Below the pieces are notes generated by a model. That model was not told the origin of the DNA. It did not search any database and worked only from the letters and a program-made list of their open reading frames with translations. A program made the position numbers and the translations under genes. A DNA stretch of 64,000 bases from Petunia secreta (lineage: Eukaryota; Streptophyta; Magnoliopsida; Solanales; Solanaceae). Positions within the stretch are counted from its first letter, which is position 1; each line of letters begins with the position of its first letter. Below are positions 1 to 13,300 of the stretch, piece by piece. The stretch is from positions 16,311,501 through 16,375,500 of the forward strand of contig JARKIP010000021.1 of NCBI GenBank assembly GCA_029990175.1, in the 5' to 3' direction.

Positions 1-580
1 TTTTCTTAACCATGGTTTTGTCCCAATGGGTTTTCCTGGTAAGGTTTTTAATGAGGCAGTACAGAATGCGTATTACAGGGGCAACCAAGGGGGAGTGTTA
101 TGAAATGGTTGCCCCATAACAAGTTTTGAGACACTTGTTAAGAGATACATGTCAAATGTAATTATGGAAATTGTCTTCCATGCATGGTTGCCATTTTTCT
201 TACATGCCATGGCACTTGGCTAGATTTTCAACACTTGTAAATGAATCTTTGCATGACTAGCACTTGTCAATAGAATTTTGCATGACTAACACTTTTCAAT
301 AGAACTTTGCATGATTAGCACTTGTCAATAGAATTTTGCATGTTTAGCACTTGTCAAAAATATGACATTTGGCAATAGTTTTGCTCCCTTCTCTTATGCC
401 TATATATATGGCTATCATTTGTAAGATAAAAATATAAGTGAAAAGAAGAAGAAAGAAAGTTCTTCCATTCCCTTTAAATTTTTGTCATTCTCTTTATATA
501 TTAGCTTTTATTAATACTTTGTTCTTGCTATATTACTCTAATTTCATAATAAAACTTTATTTCTTTTGTAGATAGTTTCA
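1..580 (+). mobile_element. 3' end of a Ty1/Copia retrotransposon with its 3' LTR
   Basis: The first 95 bases resemble the tail found downstream of RNase H in many plant Copia elements and end in a polypurine tract (CCAAGGGGGAG). The LTR then begins at 96 with TGTTATGAAATGG. A TATA-like stretch near 400-412 would be the U3 promoter. The right end is not certain: I place it near 580 because no clear terminal CA plus target duplication can be read. The rest of the element lies left of the window. Confidence 0.6.
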
Positions 581-1174
581 AAATTTTCTTGGCATATAAA
601 GAGAAACTTTTAGATATGTTTACAACGATAGAAATACTAATGAATTTAAGCAATATGAAAAGGAAAATTTATATAAAGATTTAGTTTTATAATTGTTTAC
701 TATTGTCATTTTATTCATATGAATCTTTTACAAGAGATCATCAAAAAATAATTTTTGTAGGATTTTTTTTTCTATTCAAATTGTAAACTGATATAGGAGA
801 TAATTTCCTCACACGATATGTGTAAGCAACACATGCGTCTTTGTCTGATAATGAATTCATGAGTGTGGATATTGGTAAACTACATATTTAATTGTCCCAA
901 CACATACAATCATACATTGACATTCAAGATATATATTAAGATCTAGCAAAGAAAAATACATACAATAATTGAGAAGTTTATATACTACCACCTATTTTCC
1001 TTTTCTTTTTTTATCCTTTAAACCTTATATTATGTGGACCTTCGTCGTGTATTTTTTTACCTCGTATAAAAAGAATCTCTTTTTTTTGTTATCAATTGCA
1101 ACAATTGTTTGTAAACAAACTTTAGCTTCTTTCATAAGCGATGTTATAAAAGATTGTGGAGGGTAAATCACAAA
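581..1174. other. AT-rich intergenic DNA, nothing recognised
   Basis: No coding potential, RNA gene or repeat boundary recognised. The only ORF (65 codons) is low-complexity F/Y/L-rich translation of AT-rich DNA. The stretch forms the 5' flank of the tRNA gene. Confidence 0.4.
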
Positions 1175-1246
1175 GTGGCTGTAGTTTAGTGGTGAGAATT
1201 CCACGTTGTGGCCGTGGAGACCTGGGCTCGAATCCCAGCAGCCACA
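1175..1246 (+). tRNA. trnH-GUG: tRNA-His (anticodon GUG)
   Basis: The 72-nt sequence folds into a full cloverleaf. The acceptor stem GTGGCTG (1175-1181) pairs with CAGCCAC (1239-1245), and the discriminator base is A1246. The anticodon stem CCACG/CGTGG encloses loop TTGTGGC with anticodon GTG at 1208-1210. The T stem CTGGG/CCCAG encloses CTCGAAT. There is no intron and no encoded CCA, as expected for a nuclear gene; the extra 5' G of tRNA-His is added after transcription in eukaryotes. A T run follows at once as RNA polymerase III terminator. It decodes histidine codons in cytosolic translation. Confidence 0.97.
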
Positions 1247-1251
1247 TTTAA

Positions 1252-1260
1252 TTTTTTTTT
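1252..1260 (+). terminator. RNA polymerase III terminator of tRNA-His
   Basis: A run of nine T residues starts six bases after the discriminator base. This is the standard Pol III stop signal. Confidence 0.85.
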
Positions 1261-1849
1261 GGCTTTTTTGTTCTTCTCTTTAGATAATACTTGTGCATCC
1301 AAATATTCTGTAAGCCTTTCTGCTCTGGTCGTACAAAAAGTTTCCAGAAAACAGTTAGTGGCATCCAAATAAAGTCCGTAAAATTTTTTTTCCAACATAC
1401 TTCTCATTACTTCTCCAAAAACTAATTAATCCAGAAAAAAAAAAATACTATTTTCGGGCCAAAATGTTATATTTTATTGGGCAGTATAAACAATTTTTCG
1501 TTGGCACCTTTATTCAAATTAACAATACGAGGTCCGCCAGCCATCGACAAAGCATTCTTATTAATTTTTTATAGCCATCAAAGTTATGTAGGAGTGTATA
1601 TATGTTTTTTTTGGCTAAATTATACAAATATACAAATATGGTAGCAGGTTTACAATAAAATAACAACATTATGTCACTTTTCAAGAATAACAATATTTTC
1701 TAACATTATATATACAAGTTATTTTTTTTTAAAAAATATTTACTCAATAAAATTGAAAATACACCCTGCACCAAAATCGCCCATAATTATAGGCATGTCT
1801 TTTCATCTGTTCCTACTTTTTTGGGATTACAACTACCCAATGACTAATT
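1261..1849. other. AT-rich intergenic DNA, nothing recognised
   Basis: No gene or bounded repeat recognised. Several A and T homopolymer runs are present. Confidence 0.35.
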
Positions 1850-1998
1850 CTATTGTATGTCTTTTATATGTCTATCGTATGGTGTATGTGTATAGTATGT
1901 ATATTGTATGGCTATTGTATGTGTATTGTATGGCTATTATATGACTATTGTATGTGTATTGTATGGTTATTATATGTGTATTGTATGGCTATTGTTTC
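1850..1998. repeat. Degenerate tandem repeat, unit about 11-22 bp
   Basis: Six or more imperfect copies of TGTATGGCTATTGTATGTGT-like units follow one another, built from the short words TGTATG and GCTATT. Two ORFs here are translations of this repeat (repeated Y-C-M/I motifs) and are not genes. Confidence 0.8.
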
Positions 1999-4477
1999 TT
2001 ACGTATGCCTATTGTCAATTTTTAATAGATGGTTTTGAGGTGAGAGAAAAAATGAGTCTTAAATGTAAAAAGATTTAAACCTATCTAAACATGATTTGGG
2101 TGCATAAATATAGGATTAGATTTATCTTTTTATTTTAATTACATTTTCTTTTTTTTTTAAATACATTCTGCTATTTTTTGTAGCAAAAAACAAGAATGTT
2201 GCTATTTTTTGTAAGTTTTGAAAATATTTATATATTTTGTAATAAAAGTACATAAAGTTATACTCCGTATAATTTTTCCGTTTTTTTTATTTCGCGGCGC
2301 TTTGCAGAAGCGCATAAGCATACAATGCTTTGACATACAATATTGCTTTTGGTTTTCAGTAGTTTTATATTACTATATAACAAAGAAATAAAGGATTTGG
2401 ATTCTCTTATCGTGGTTAATATTGATTCTACTAGTAGTAGTGCGTTGAAGCTAAATGTATAGGTTTTCAAGACATCTTTGTCTTTTGTGATAGGAAAGCA
2501 ATAGCTTTAATCGAAGAGTTCATTACAGCTGTGATAAGTAAACCCATGGGTAATGAGTACATTATACATGAATCTGCTTTGACACATTTTTTGTCACCTT
2601 TCGGTGTATTTGTTTTGTGGTTTAATCAATTAATATTAATATGTACTTTATCTGTATCACGCTCGGTGCTTTTAAGCTTTACTATTGCTGAATGAATAAT
2701 TAATGAATGGGAGAAAAGCAACTCTCTTAAGTAGAAATTGGAAAAAAAAAAAAAAAAAAAGAACACCAAAAGTAGGAGGAAGTCCTTATACTGATGCTAC
2801 CCACTGGAAATATTACTATCATATTTTCTCTCTGCTGTTTTTTATATCATGGGCAGACAATTTTAACTAGAATTTATATGTACATTTTCATATGGCACGA
2901 GAGTGTACACATTGTGATAGTGTCTATAAAATTGATCCATAGTTGTACGTACACCCAAAAAGCTTTAGTTTTTTCCATACAAAAGACAACGTATATTTAA
3001 AAGTACTCCGCTCCTATAAAACAGGTTTGTATGTCATTATAATCATTTAGTACTTATTAAAAAGAAACTGTAGATTGCAAGATGGAAGCTAAGCTTCTTT
3101 TACCTCTGTCCATCATTATACTGTATAATAATTAATGTTGTCTTTAATTATGTGATTCCCTTCACTTTTTCACTTTTTACTTTTCACGAAAAATTAAAAA
3201 TAGATTTGATGTTATTTTAATGTGTTTTATAATCATGAGAGATACAAGAAAGAAAAGGAAGGAAAGAGGGAGCTAATGTGAAGCTATGGAAGTTGAAACT
3301 GCACACGTTTTTCAATTCAAAAAGAAACGTACTACTTGAATGTACTTGAAGTCTTTGTAAATTCTTTCAATTCAAAAGGTTTATCTTTCATTGCTGCTGT
3401 AGCAACCAGCCACCGTATTAGAATTGAATGAATTGACGTCTTACTCCTATATGCAAAACCATGACTGTTCATTGTAACTAGACATGCATTACAGTGAACA
3501 TAGGAGCCGGCCGTTATATTTCGATTCAAATATATCTGTCACACTAGACAGAAGCCATTGAGGTAAGGCTATTCTCGAACTTTGCGTAAACACAAAATAC
3601 TTTATGTACCGAGCAACCATTTTTTCTTAAGTGATTTCTTATAAAGTCCTTTATAGATGGTTATCTATTCTTCGGTTTGGAAAAATCTAAGTTCGTGCGC
3701 CTTATTTAAGAGACAAAAATAATAGAAGTTCAACAAAATTTTAGCAATTGCACCTCAAAAAATTTACAGTAGACACTAAAAATAGATAAAAGAAAAACTG
3801 AAAGTGCAAAACTAATTCTTTTTGTCTTAAGTTCTCATTAAATGCCACAACAAGAATTTGTTAAATATTTGACGAAAATTCAAAATATTAACTTTGACAA
3901 ACTTAAAGAACCATAACTGTTGAAGGACACACTTTGAAAGATTATCATCTTAGACCTATCCTCAAACTTAAGGAAGTACTTTCTTTTTTTATTATCAATT
4001 TTCTTTTGTGCCGACATGGAATGCTTGGGCGTGTATCCGAAGATAAAATTGCATCAGTTGGTAGAACTTTAAAGTTGGAAGAGTTTTTGTCAAAGACAAT
4101 CGTCATCCAGCACTAGAAAGCAAATGCAACTGGTTCAAGACCATGGCTGATCGTGGGCTGCTGGAAAGGAGGTTTCTGGGTGTGAATTAATGTCCTGATC
4201 TTGGTCAACCCCGAAAAGCCGAGAAGAGGTTGCTTTGAAATACGCGGGAAATTAAGACAAATTCATCAGCTAGCCTTTCTGGTCACAAAGGCCAGCCACA
4301 ATACTGTATGAAGTTTCTGGTTCCATTGGGTTCGTAATTAATAATTATATACTTCCACATTCTATTTTAGTTGTTCCTTTAACTTTTTTTTTACGTTCAT
4401 TAAAAAATTAATAATGCAAGATATATTTTACTAAGTTACCTCTTATAAATATAAGGATATTCCGTATTTATTTTTGT
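1999..4477. other. Intergenic DNA with a poly(A) run
   Basis: No gene recognised. A run of about 20 A residues at 2741-2760 could be the tail of an old retroposed sequence, but no parent sequence or target duplication can be seen. Short ORFs (60-70 codons) show no recognisable domain. Confidence 0.35.
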
Positions 4478-4650
4478 AAGAAGTGCACCCCTCCAGTGTA
4501 ATAGCTCGAAAACCACATAGGAAATGTAAATTGCAGTATACTAGGCAAGCCCCATGCGACGAGCTCGACCGTGAAGCTTGCAGGAGAATTCAAACCCAGA
4601 AGAGATCCCCTACTCAACCAACTCGGCCACCACTCAAGTGGCATAGCCGT
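4478..4650 (-). mobile_element. tRNA-derived SINE (SolS/Au-like)
   Basis: On the minus strand the element begins with a tRNA-like head. It holds an A-box-like TGGCCGAGTTGG and, about 40 nt on, a B-box-like GGGTTTGAATTC, which together form an internal Pol III promoter. The body includes GTGGTTTTCGAGCTAT, a word I associate with Solanaceae SINEs. The exact ends and target duplication are uncertain. SINEs encode no protein and depend on LINE enzymes. Confidence 0.7.
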
Positions 4651-5758
4651 ATATCTTATTAAGTATTCCTATTATTTGCTTTTTTGAATTCCTAAAGTAT
4701 CTAGAAAAATTAGAACTTTTTTAAGTATTAATTATGAGTATAGTTGGAAACAATTAATAAATTTAGTTTCGAATTCTTCAAATAATAAGTAACATAAAGA
4801 GATTCGTCGTTCCTGACCCTGCTTCACCTTAATTGTTATTTGAACAAGTAAAAGTTCTGTCTTGGCCCGAGTGGAAATAATTATTTTGAAATAGCTTTTT
4901 TAGACTAAAACAATAACTAAAATGAGACAAAAAATATATTTAATAATACAAATATAAAGTCTAAGTAAAAGCTACTGAATTGGTCGGCATCCATACGTAA
5001 CACTCTAGCTCCACTCCGTCTTCTGGATATATCGAAAGGTCATTCTTGCTAAATGAAGAAACTTGCAAACATGCATGCATGGAAAAGGTTATCTCTAACA
5101 AGAGAGCATTCGCGGTCCTGTACACACTTGGAGATGCATGACAACTCTTCTTATATAAAATTTGCATGCGTCAAAATTATATGTAATGTTACTCAAAAGT
5201 CAAATTGTTCTATATACCTATTAACAAGGGCCCCTTTGCGAAAAAAATGTGAGTACTTATGCGCACACACATGGTGGAGGTAACCACCGAAGGTTCAATG
5301 AATCACCTTCCTCAAAAATTAGGTACATACATTACCTAGATAGAGTAAACTTAATTTATATGCATGGTTAATTATTTACATGCATAAATTTGTTGAATAG
5401 CTTCAATATAAAGGAAGTTTTTGGTGTAAAAGCAAAGTGCTTCATATATGTTCTCGTATTTTTTGAATTTTTTTAATAAAACTTCTGACTCCATCACCCA
5501 ATAATATATATGGACATGATGTGAATTACAATTTTCTCTCGTACACAGTAATTAACTTTCACTAGATTGAGCAAAGGACTATCATATTGTGCGTGGAAAT
5601 GCTTGAGATTTGCAATCGATCTCTTTAGGTTATTGAACGATTACCTTTCATAATATATAATTGAGAGTAAAAACTTAACAGTGCACTATAACAATTTTCA
5701 AGAGTAGAAATTGAAGAGAAGAGACTGTTAACAATAATATATATTCAATTCATTGACT
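4651..5758. other. Intergenic DNA 3' of the FUSC gene
   Basis: No gene recognised. The right end lies downstream of the minus-strand FUSC stop codon and should hold its 3' UTR and polyadenylation site; the region is too AT-rich to choose one signal. Confidence 0.35.
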
Positions 5759-8700
5759 TCAATTTGTTTCAGTATTGGCTAAAGCCCTTACTTTACAAGA
5801 AATGTCATACAAATTTACATGGCATGAGGGATTCTCCCACTGTACAAGTTCTTTAATTGCCTTCTCAATTTCTTTAGTCTCCTTCACAAGACTATCCATG
5901 CAAAAAGCCAAGGCACTCAAACTTAAAACCAATGGTCCTTTACTCTTCTCAGTTTTACCATCATCGACAATAAGTTCCACAAGTTCATTGGAATGTTGAA
6001 GATAAGCAACTAAGTTTTTCTCAATTTCCTCTTCACTTGAGGACCTTATATTATAAGGAGTTTTTGATTTTCCCAACTCAAGATCAATTGCAGCTTTCTT
6101 CTTCTCAAATTCCTTGTCAAGTACCACTAGTGATTTTACCAAACTAACCTCCTCAAAACATTTTGTAAAAGATCCAATTAAATCTTTAAAAAGCATGAGA
6201 TCATCATCTAGTTTTTTCACAACTGCTTTGTCAATTCTTCCAGATTCTTGTTCAAGGAATCTTAGTGCTTGTGACCCATAAAATAAGTACTCCACCATTT
6301 TTGATAAGGACCCCATGAGCTTACCATAGCAACCACTACTAAAAGGCAAAAACCAAAAATTGGGCTCTGCCTCAGCTTCCGCAATGAATTTTCCCAACTC
6401 ATTTACTTGTAATTTTAAATTCTTTTGCCTTTCTAACAATTCATTTTTGCTAAAAGAACCAAAGCTTATTGAGTCCATGCATTCATGCAATATCTTAAAA
6501 CTCTTGGAAAGCTGGAATTTAGCTAATGTTGAAGCTCTTGTTGGTTGTAACAAAATTTCCACCATAATGGAACATGATAATCCAATGAAAGTTTCAGTGA
6601 TTCTTGCTATGGCAAATTCACTTGGTGGACCAAACCCTTTTCTACCAAGAATTAGTACTGCCCCAATAACAGCAGAAATACCGCCTGCGCACAAAAGCAA
6701 AATGAAGATGATCAGAGGTTGATCTAGGATTTAAATTATGAGTATATAATTAAAAAATGAGTTCAAATATTAATATTTACGTCATAGTCTCAGGTTTTCC
6801 TTCATGTATATATGTAATGTAAGTAAAAATGGTGAGTTCAATTGAACAGTATTAATAACATTAGCTGCCCCTGAAAATGATGATTTCCTGTTGTTTAACA
6901 CTCATCCCTTGTGGTTTTGAATATTTTATATTGGCCTTAAAATGGACAAATTTCACTAGAAATGTCGCTAACACTATCTTAACTTAGGAGGAATTAACTT
7001 ATATACATCGATACTTCAAACTTTTTACACTATCAACTTAATTTAACATGATGTTGTACTATAAGTTATTTTGCATGTTAAGTATTACTTTCACTTGTTA
7101 CGGACGATTATCAATATTTATGTGTTAGTGTATGAAAACAAAGAAGAAAAAAGATTTCCCACCTGCCTGGCCGTACATCCGGCTACGGCTCAAAAAGCTG
7201 CTGACAATAAACCAAGGAAGCAGAGACAAGAACCTTATTTGCACAAATCTTTCAAAGAGGAAACATCCTAAAACACCATAAACTGTTCCCAACACTGTCC
7301 CTTGTGCTTTAACATTAGCAACTTTAAATGTTGCTTCTCTTGTTGCTGCAAGGCTTATAGCTACTGGTAACCCAGCCCAAAATCCATTTTCCTTGCTATA
7401 AATTGATCCAAAGTATATAGCAAGGCCTAATGAGAGTGACAATTTGAAAGCTGCCATAAATCTTCTGCTATTTATGGTAATTGCCAAATTGCTCAATGTT
7501 TTTCTCATAGATAGTCCTTTCTCTTCTTGTTTTTTGGATTCTTCTTTGGATGGTGAAGGGAAGATTGGTTTGTTCATAAGTAATTTCAGGCAAAAAAGAA
7601 AGAATAAAGAGGGTAAATCTTTTTTGGTTGGTTGAATTGTTTGAAGTGTTTGGAGGAACTTTTGGGCATTTTCTGCATTTGATTCTGGGACAGTGGCTGA
7701 TTCTAAGGACATGTTCTTGATTTGCTTTGAAATGTGATCACCTAGTGTTTCTAGACCATCTTTTAGCTCTGAGTTGAGAATATCAACTGGAAATGAAGGA
7801 GATTTTTCCAATGCAATTTCCATTCCTCTTAAGGGTATTTGAATTTCTTGAAATCTGTCCCCTGGATTCTCTCCATATGGTCTTAAAAACTTGAATGGAA
7901 ATCTTTCCCATTTCATGCTTTCCTGTTACCAAAAATTTATAGGAAAAAAATGAGGACAAGTTTTACTTAGAATAACAAGTTACTCATAAACATGGGAATA
8001 TATGATGGGGGCTTACTTGTTTGGATTTAATGACTTGGAGAAGTTTGGGTCCATTTTTAACTAAGGACTTGGCTTGAGAAATTAAAGCAAGTGCAGAAGT
8101 GTTATCTTCAGCCGAGAATGCCTTCACAAACAGGTTAACCCTCTCGGAAGCATTTTCAATGAAGAGCCTGCTTTTCTCTTTCACCTGAAAATTTCAAACA
8201 GTATAGTTTAAAAAAAGCTTACCCGCGCAGATGCTAACTCCAAATATATTTAACCTTCTGATATCTATGTTACATGGCATATGTTCCAGAAAGGAGCAAA
8301 CTGTTAAAAAGACAGAGTTTAAGTCCTATGCAAGTAGTGATACATAATTCTTTTGTAGTTTACACCATATGGTTAAGTCCATGCATGGTTAAATTACCCC
8401 ATAGTAAAAAGTCATTTAATTTAGCACCAAAATTTACCAACCTGAAAAATAGAGTAGATAACTTGTTACAACAGGTTAACTATATTATTAGTACTAGTTC
8501 TTTTTTCAGTTACAGTATCTTATCCGTATATATAACTTAAATCTTGAAATGGTTACTGATTATGATCAAGACAAAGTGCAAATGAAATGAGCTGTGTTAT
8601 ACTTCTAGATTTTGTCAAATGCAGTCAAGTGGTAAACTTGAAATAGCGCTAGCATATACTATTTTTTTGTGATATTTCAAACTCATAAAGTTCAGATTCT

Positions 8701-9320
8701 ACTAGTGCATGCTAGTACTTTGTTTTCAACAGCGTAGCCACACGGAAAAAGAGAAGTATAACAAGAATTCTCACCTCACAACATGCAAGATTTGGATAAG
8801 GAAACAGCAATGCTAAAACACAAGCCCCCACTCCAACAGCAGTGCTAGCAGCAACATGAATCGGGTGCATAACAGGTTCAGTTTTTCCACCATTAATATA
8901 ACCTATAACATAAATAATAACAAGTTGCCCCAAAGCGATTCGTTTTGCTATCAAGTGAGTATGTTCCGGTAAAACCACCACAAACGCGCTCAGTGCCACG
9001 GCCATAGCCGTGGTACTGGCCGTGAGGCGGGATGGTCCAATTATCCAAAGGCTCAATATAGCAGGACAAACACCTTGGATTGTGGCGTAAAGCGCGAGCC
9101 AACAACTTCGTAACGTGTCACCTAACGTGGCATTAGTTACAATAAGAATAACTGTAACGTACGAAAAAGCTGGGAATGCGACTTGTGTTCGGAAACATTC
9201 TGGGCCAAAAAGAGTGACAACGCCAACTATGGAGCATGCCAAGGCGGTTCGAAAGGCAGAGGCTAGACAGGTTCGCCACATAGCTCTAGCTCGAATGGAT
9301 TCAAAGCTAGAGGTTGCCAT
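5759..9320 (-). CDS. FUSC-family membrane transporter-like protein, 4 exons, 799 aa
   Basis: Exons on the minus strand are 9320-8775, 8184-8017, 7922-7163 and 6684-5759. All three introns are GT-AG and the total is 2400 nt, giving 799 residues plus TGA. The N-terminal third (about 20-175) has some six hydrophobic helices and a QVAFPAFSYVTVILIV core. A soluble linker follows (about 183-390), then a second membrane block (about 394-540) with GFWAGLPVAISLAATRE and MYGQAGGISAVIGAVLILGR, the latter spanning the exon 3/4 junction. A helical C-terminal region ends the protein. This is the layout of plant FUSC proteins annotated by similarity as p-hydroxybenzoate efflux pump AaeB-like; the Arabidopsis relative is, from memory, At2g28780. 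A role in export of aromatic acids across a membrane is inferred from bacterial AaeB, and the plant substrate is unknown. The start is the first ATG after a TATA box. No damage is visible. Confidence 0.92.
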
Positions 9321-9456
9321 TGTAAAGAGTTAGTGATGAAAGATGAATCTATGATTTTTGGAGAAGATGAATGACGTTTTCTTGTCTTGGCTAAGTTTAG
9401 TTAAGGCATATGTCACGTCCAAATGAGTGTGAAAAAAAATTGAGATAGGAGAAGGG

Positions 9457-9463
9457 TTTTTAT
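9457..9463 (-). promoter_or_regulatory. TATA box of the FUSC gene
   Basis: TATAAAA on the minus strand, about 137 bp upstream of the start codon. This leaves room for a 5' UTR of roughly 100 nt. Confidence 0.6.
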
Positions 9464-9469
9464 AGATCT

Positions 9470-10212
9470 AATTGATTTTGTAGGACAGTACGTGAGAACC
9501 TTAGTGGGATCCCTGTGGGGTGTGGGACATTAGGTGGATGCTACGCCAGCCAAGAACTTTCTAAGAAAAACTGAGAAGGATGAGTTCCATTAAATTAGTA
9601 GTACTAATATACGGATGAGGATAAGAAGATTTATAAAACAGTTAACAATGACCCTCATACTTAGTATTTTCTAAGGATCTTAAATTATATGCACGGATAG
9701 AGTAAGAGTTTTGACACAACATGTAAGTGTACTATTTTAACATGTAGTTGCAAGCTAGCTATCATTTGTTACTGGTTAGGAATGATTTAAGTTTTTCTCA
9801 TATAGATTTACTTGTATTTATAATATCTTATGAGTGAGTTGATCATTTTAAATTTCTTTTATATTATCAGGAATAAGGTTAGAGATTAATCTCTTTTATC
9901 CGTCACAAATTATTAGACTATACTGAAGTGTGTTTCATTCTCATCTAAAAACTTAAGTTGTTGGGAAGAGAACGTTTTTATTCAGTTAACATTGTCATCA
10001 AGATGCTGATCATATGCGGGCTATTCTTTTTCTAGGCCGAATACGTGGATTTGAAGTGTGTATCCTTCTCATCCAAAAGTTTGAACTCAGATCTCTATCT
10101 GCTCTAACACCATGTTAAACTCTATGACCATCTCATTTAAAAGTTTAAATTATTAAAAAAAATACAACCTTATTCACTCAATTATATCTTCTAGCAGACC
10201 ACATCTACTTTA
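9470..10212. other. Intergenic DNA 5' of the FUSC gene
   Basis: The upstream region of the minus-strand gene, likely holding its regulatory sequences. No specific element recognised. Confidence 0.35.
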
Positions 10213-10370
10213 TACTCCCTCCGTCCCATTTTAGTTGTCGGTTTAGAATTGTGCACGCCCATTAAGAAATCAATAAATAGGGTATGTCTTTTACTATTTT
10301 ACCCCTAATAAATGAAGTGGATTGACTTTTTCTAGGAAATACTCCTTTATTAAATATGGGCATAGTTGTC
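10213..10370. mobile_element. Truncated Stowaway-like MITE
   Basis: It begins TACTCCCTCCGTCCCATTTT, the Stowaway (Tc1/mariner) terminal sequence, with the internal layout seen in the intact copy at 59225-59494. The matching inverted right end is missing; only a trace (AGTTGTCAAAGGGG) is left near 10365. Confidence 0.6.
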
Positions 10371-13300
10371 AAAGGGGAAGGTAGCATATCGGCTATGATT
10401 CAGGTAAACTCAGTACCTTTTACTTAAATTATGTATAAGTGTTAAAAGATCTACTCCTAGTATATATTAAATATATAGAAATGTTAAACTCTTAATCTAG
10501 TAACTCAAATAATCGGTGAATCATATAACTCCTCTACAGAGTAGTTCTCATTGTCCACATATACATTGTCCGTACGTCTCAGAACTTCCATATGCACAAA
10601 ACAAAGTAATCGTGATTGGACTCTGAATATAGGAGACTCTTCATGTGACCTTAAAAGGCCTCCGTGTGAAGCCAACGTGCTTGGAGTGTATATGTGGAAG
10701 TCTTGATAAAATGTCACTCATCATACAGTCATACTACTTTGGTTGGTCATAATGAGCTAGCGACACACATTTACAAAGTTCAGGATAAATGGACTCGCAA
10801 ATATCTGAGCATCAAAGAAAGTGATTGTACCCTCAATTCTCAAATAGCTCAATCTTCTCCGAATAATCATTGTAAAAAACAAGCTTGTTGTCAAAGTCCA
10901 AAATATAATCCATATATGAAACAATACGTTGAAAGCCTGCACCTTGACCATGTGCGCTGATCTAAGAAAGCCGCATTAATCAATTTGTTGGTTAGCAGCA
11001 CCAACTTTGCTATTTCTGTTAGTGACCAACTCAAGAACTTTGCTAAACATCTTCAAATTTTAATAATATATTAAAATTAAAGTACTCCTTTTATTTTTAT
11101 ATATTCTATAATTTGCGAAAATTATTCAAATAACCACCCCTGATTTCCGTCCCTAAGGAGTTACAGTGCGGTTTATGATCGTACATACATGTGGTACTTT
11201 CTTGTTATTGAAATCTTTAAAACTATCAGTGGCCAAGGGATTACAATAATCTCCACTAAAAATAGTTGCAAGCATTAGTAATGCCATTTACTACTATACT
11301 AACTAGTGCTGGTTGGTATATTAAACTAATAAAATGATCTTATAAGGCCATTGCTATTGTTTTGCCTCCAAATTATTTCTTCATTGAATTTAGTTATTAC
11401 AGACTTTACAGTAACTCTTTTCATAAACTGCATGGCGTAGTTATTTTGTAGAGCGTAATTTTCTTATTTCTAAAGTCAGGTATTTTAAGTTATATTTAAT
11501 TTAAATTGACTTGAAACTATTTTTTTGCAATAACTCTTACTACGATCATAGTAAAAAGAAATCACAGTCAATTTCTCTCTCTCTCTCTTGCTTCTTTTAA
11601 GAAGACGAGGTGGAGAAATTGTATTACTACTGCAGTTGTCATATTTGATGATTTACTGTCATGTTTCCCTTTCAATTGATCATTTTGAAATTAAAAAGAA
11701 ATATGAAGGAGGTCATATTTTACTTTCGGACATGTGAATAAACAGAAAAAAAAATAAAAAAAATAAAAACCGTATCTAGAACCTTCGATTACTCTACCAT
11801 GATCACAGCCATGCTTCTTGATGTTTATATATGCGTTCTCTGGTATATATAGGTTGTTAATATTAATGACCAAATTAATTATTACTAACCACATAATCTA
11901 GTATGAATAGACAAAGATAAGATCTACCAAGTTCGATGTGCAATCTTATAATAAGAAAGGACAAAGATATGATAGTGTCTTGTTCTGTGCTTAATTAATG
12001 GTTAATTAAAGATTATCCTTTGACAATAAGATGCCAAGCATGAAACAGTTTTGTAATTGCTCAGATCACTTGATCTTGAAAAAGGTTAATATTGCTAATC
12101 ACCCAAAATGCTAAGAGAAATGGAAGCTTGTCGTACGGCTAGAGGACAAAAAATAATTTAGGTGAAGCAAAAAAGCTAATTGAACATTCGAAAATTAATT
12201 AATAATAATAATAAAAGCTGAAAAGAGTGGCCTATACCTTAGGATTTCCACTATGAATAAGTTAGGTCTTGGTTGCATGCAATGAGTTCATTGATCTTTG
12301 AAGAGGGAAAGGGTCAATTGGGACGGGGCAAAGGGACTCCCTTCATGATCTTTCCTTATAATATCACACTAAGTTAAAGTGAAAGATTAACATCATAGTT
12401 TTTTATATACTTTCATTTTTATGAGGATAGCATTTTGTAAAATCAAAATTCTTGACAGACAATTATCTCAAAAGGAAATAGCATTTTCATATCATGTGCA
12501 TCCATGATTACCTCGATCGAGCTATTGGCCTATCATCTAATTAAGGACTAAGGATGAACAAAGTGGGCGTGGCAATGAGTTCCAATCAAATTAGTGCGGC
12601 TATTTTGGCTTCCCATAGGGCAAGATGTAAAATTGATAGGAGTTCAAGTTTTGTACAATTACAGTACAAAATAATTGCACAGTTAGATCACTTATTATTT
12701 AGAAATAATAGGTCAGATTTTCTTTTCTACATGTATTTAATTTTTGAATTTAAACTGATGGTAGTTTGTTTAACTCCTTGTTATATTAATAATATTAAGT
12801 TTATAAAAATGTGATACACTTTTTATTAATTGTTGTAGTTTTCTTAGTCCAATTTATGTACACCTTCGCTATCTTCTACCATCACAAATATAATTATAGC
12901 CTACTAACATTTAGTCCAATGAAAGAGACATATCCTAATAAACCCTAACCAGCTTCCGTAATTTTCATCCTACTTATGTATCTCATTGATCACTAATCTA
13001 CACCTCAAGATAGTGCGTGTTTGCTTATGTAAGCTTTATTTCCTATTAGTGGTTGGGGTTGGGGTGGGGGTGGGGGTGAGTGTGGGAATATTAGAGCCTC
13101 ATTTGGTTGGTGGAGCATTACGTTAGTGCAAGTAGAAACACAGGCATATCACCATCTTCCAACTTTCTACTAGCAATTAGCTGACATCAAAAAAGAAAGT
13201 ATAATAGAAAGGCTTCCCTTGAAATTGGCAGATTTATATATATGATGGGTTCCAATAAACTAGCAGAAATTTGTCGGGACTCAACTAAACTTTTCTTACA

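Noticed and set aside
1186..1407. 73-codon minus-strand ORF overlapping the tRNA-His gene
   Set aside because: It is the reverse reading of the tRNA and of AT-rich flank; no domain.
1753..2038. Two Y/C/M-rich ORFs resembling a repetitive peptide
   Set aside because: Translations of the short tandem repeat in two frames.
8893..9333. Two ORFs on both strands in the first FUSC exon
   Set aside because: Shadows of the exon, which gives a 799-residue protein with clean splice joins.
10505..10960. Possible small genes on both strands
   Set aside because: ORFs of 64-88 codons overlap each other without any recognisable domain or splice pattern.
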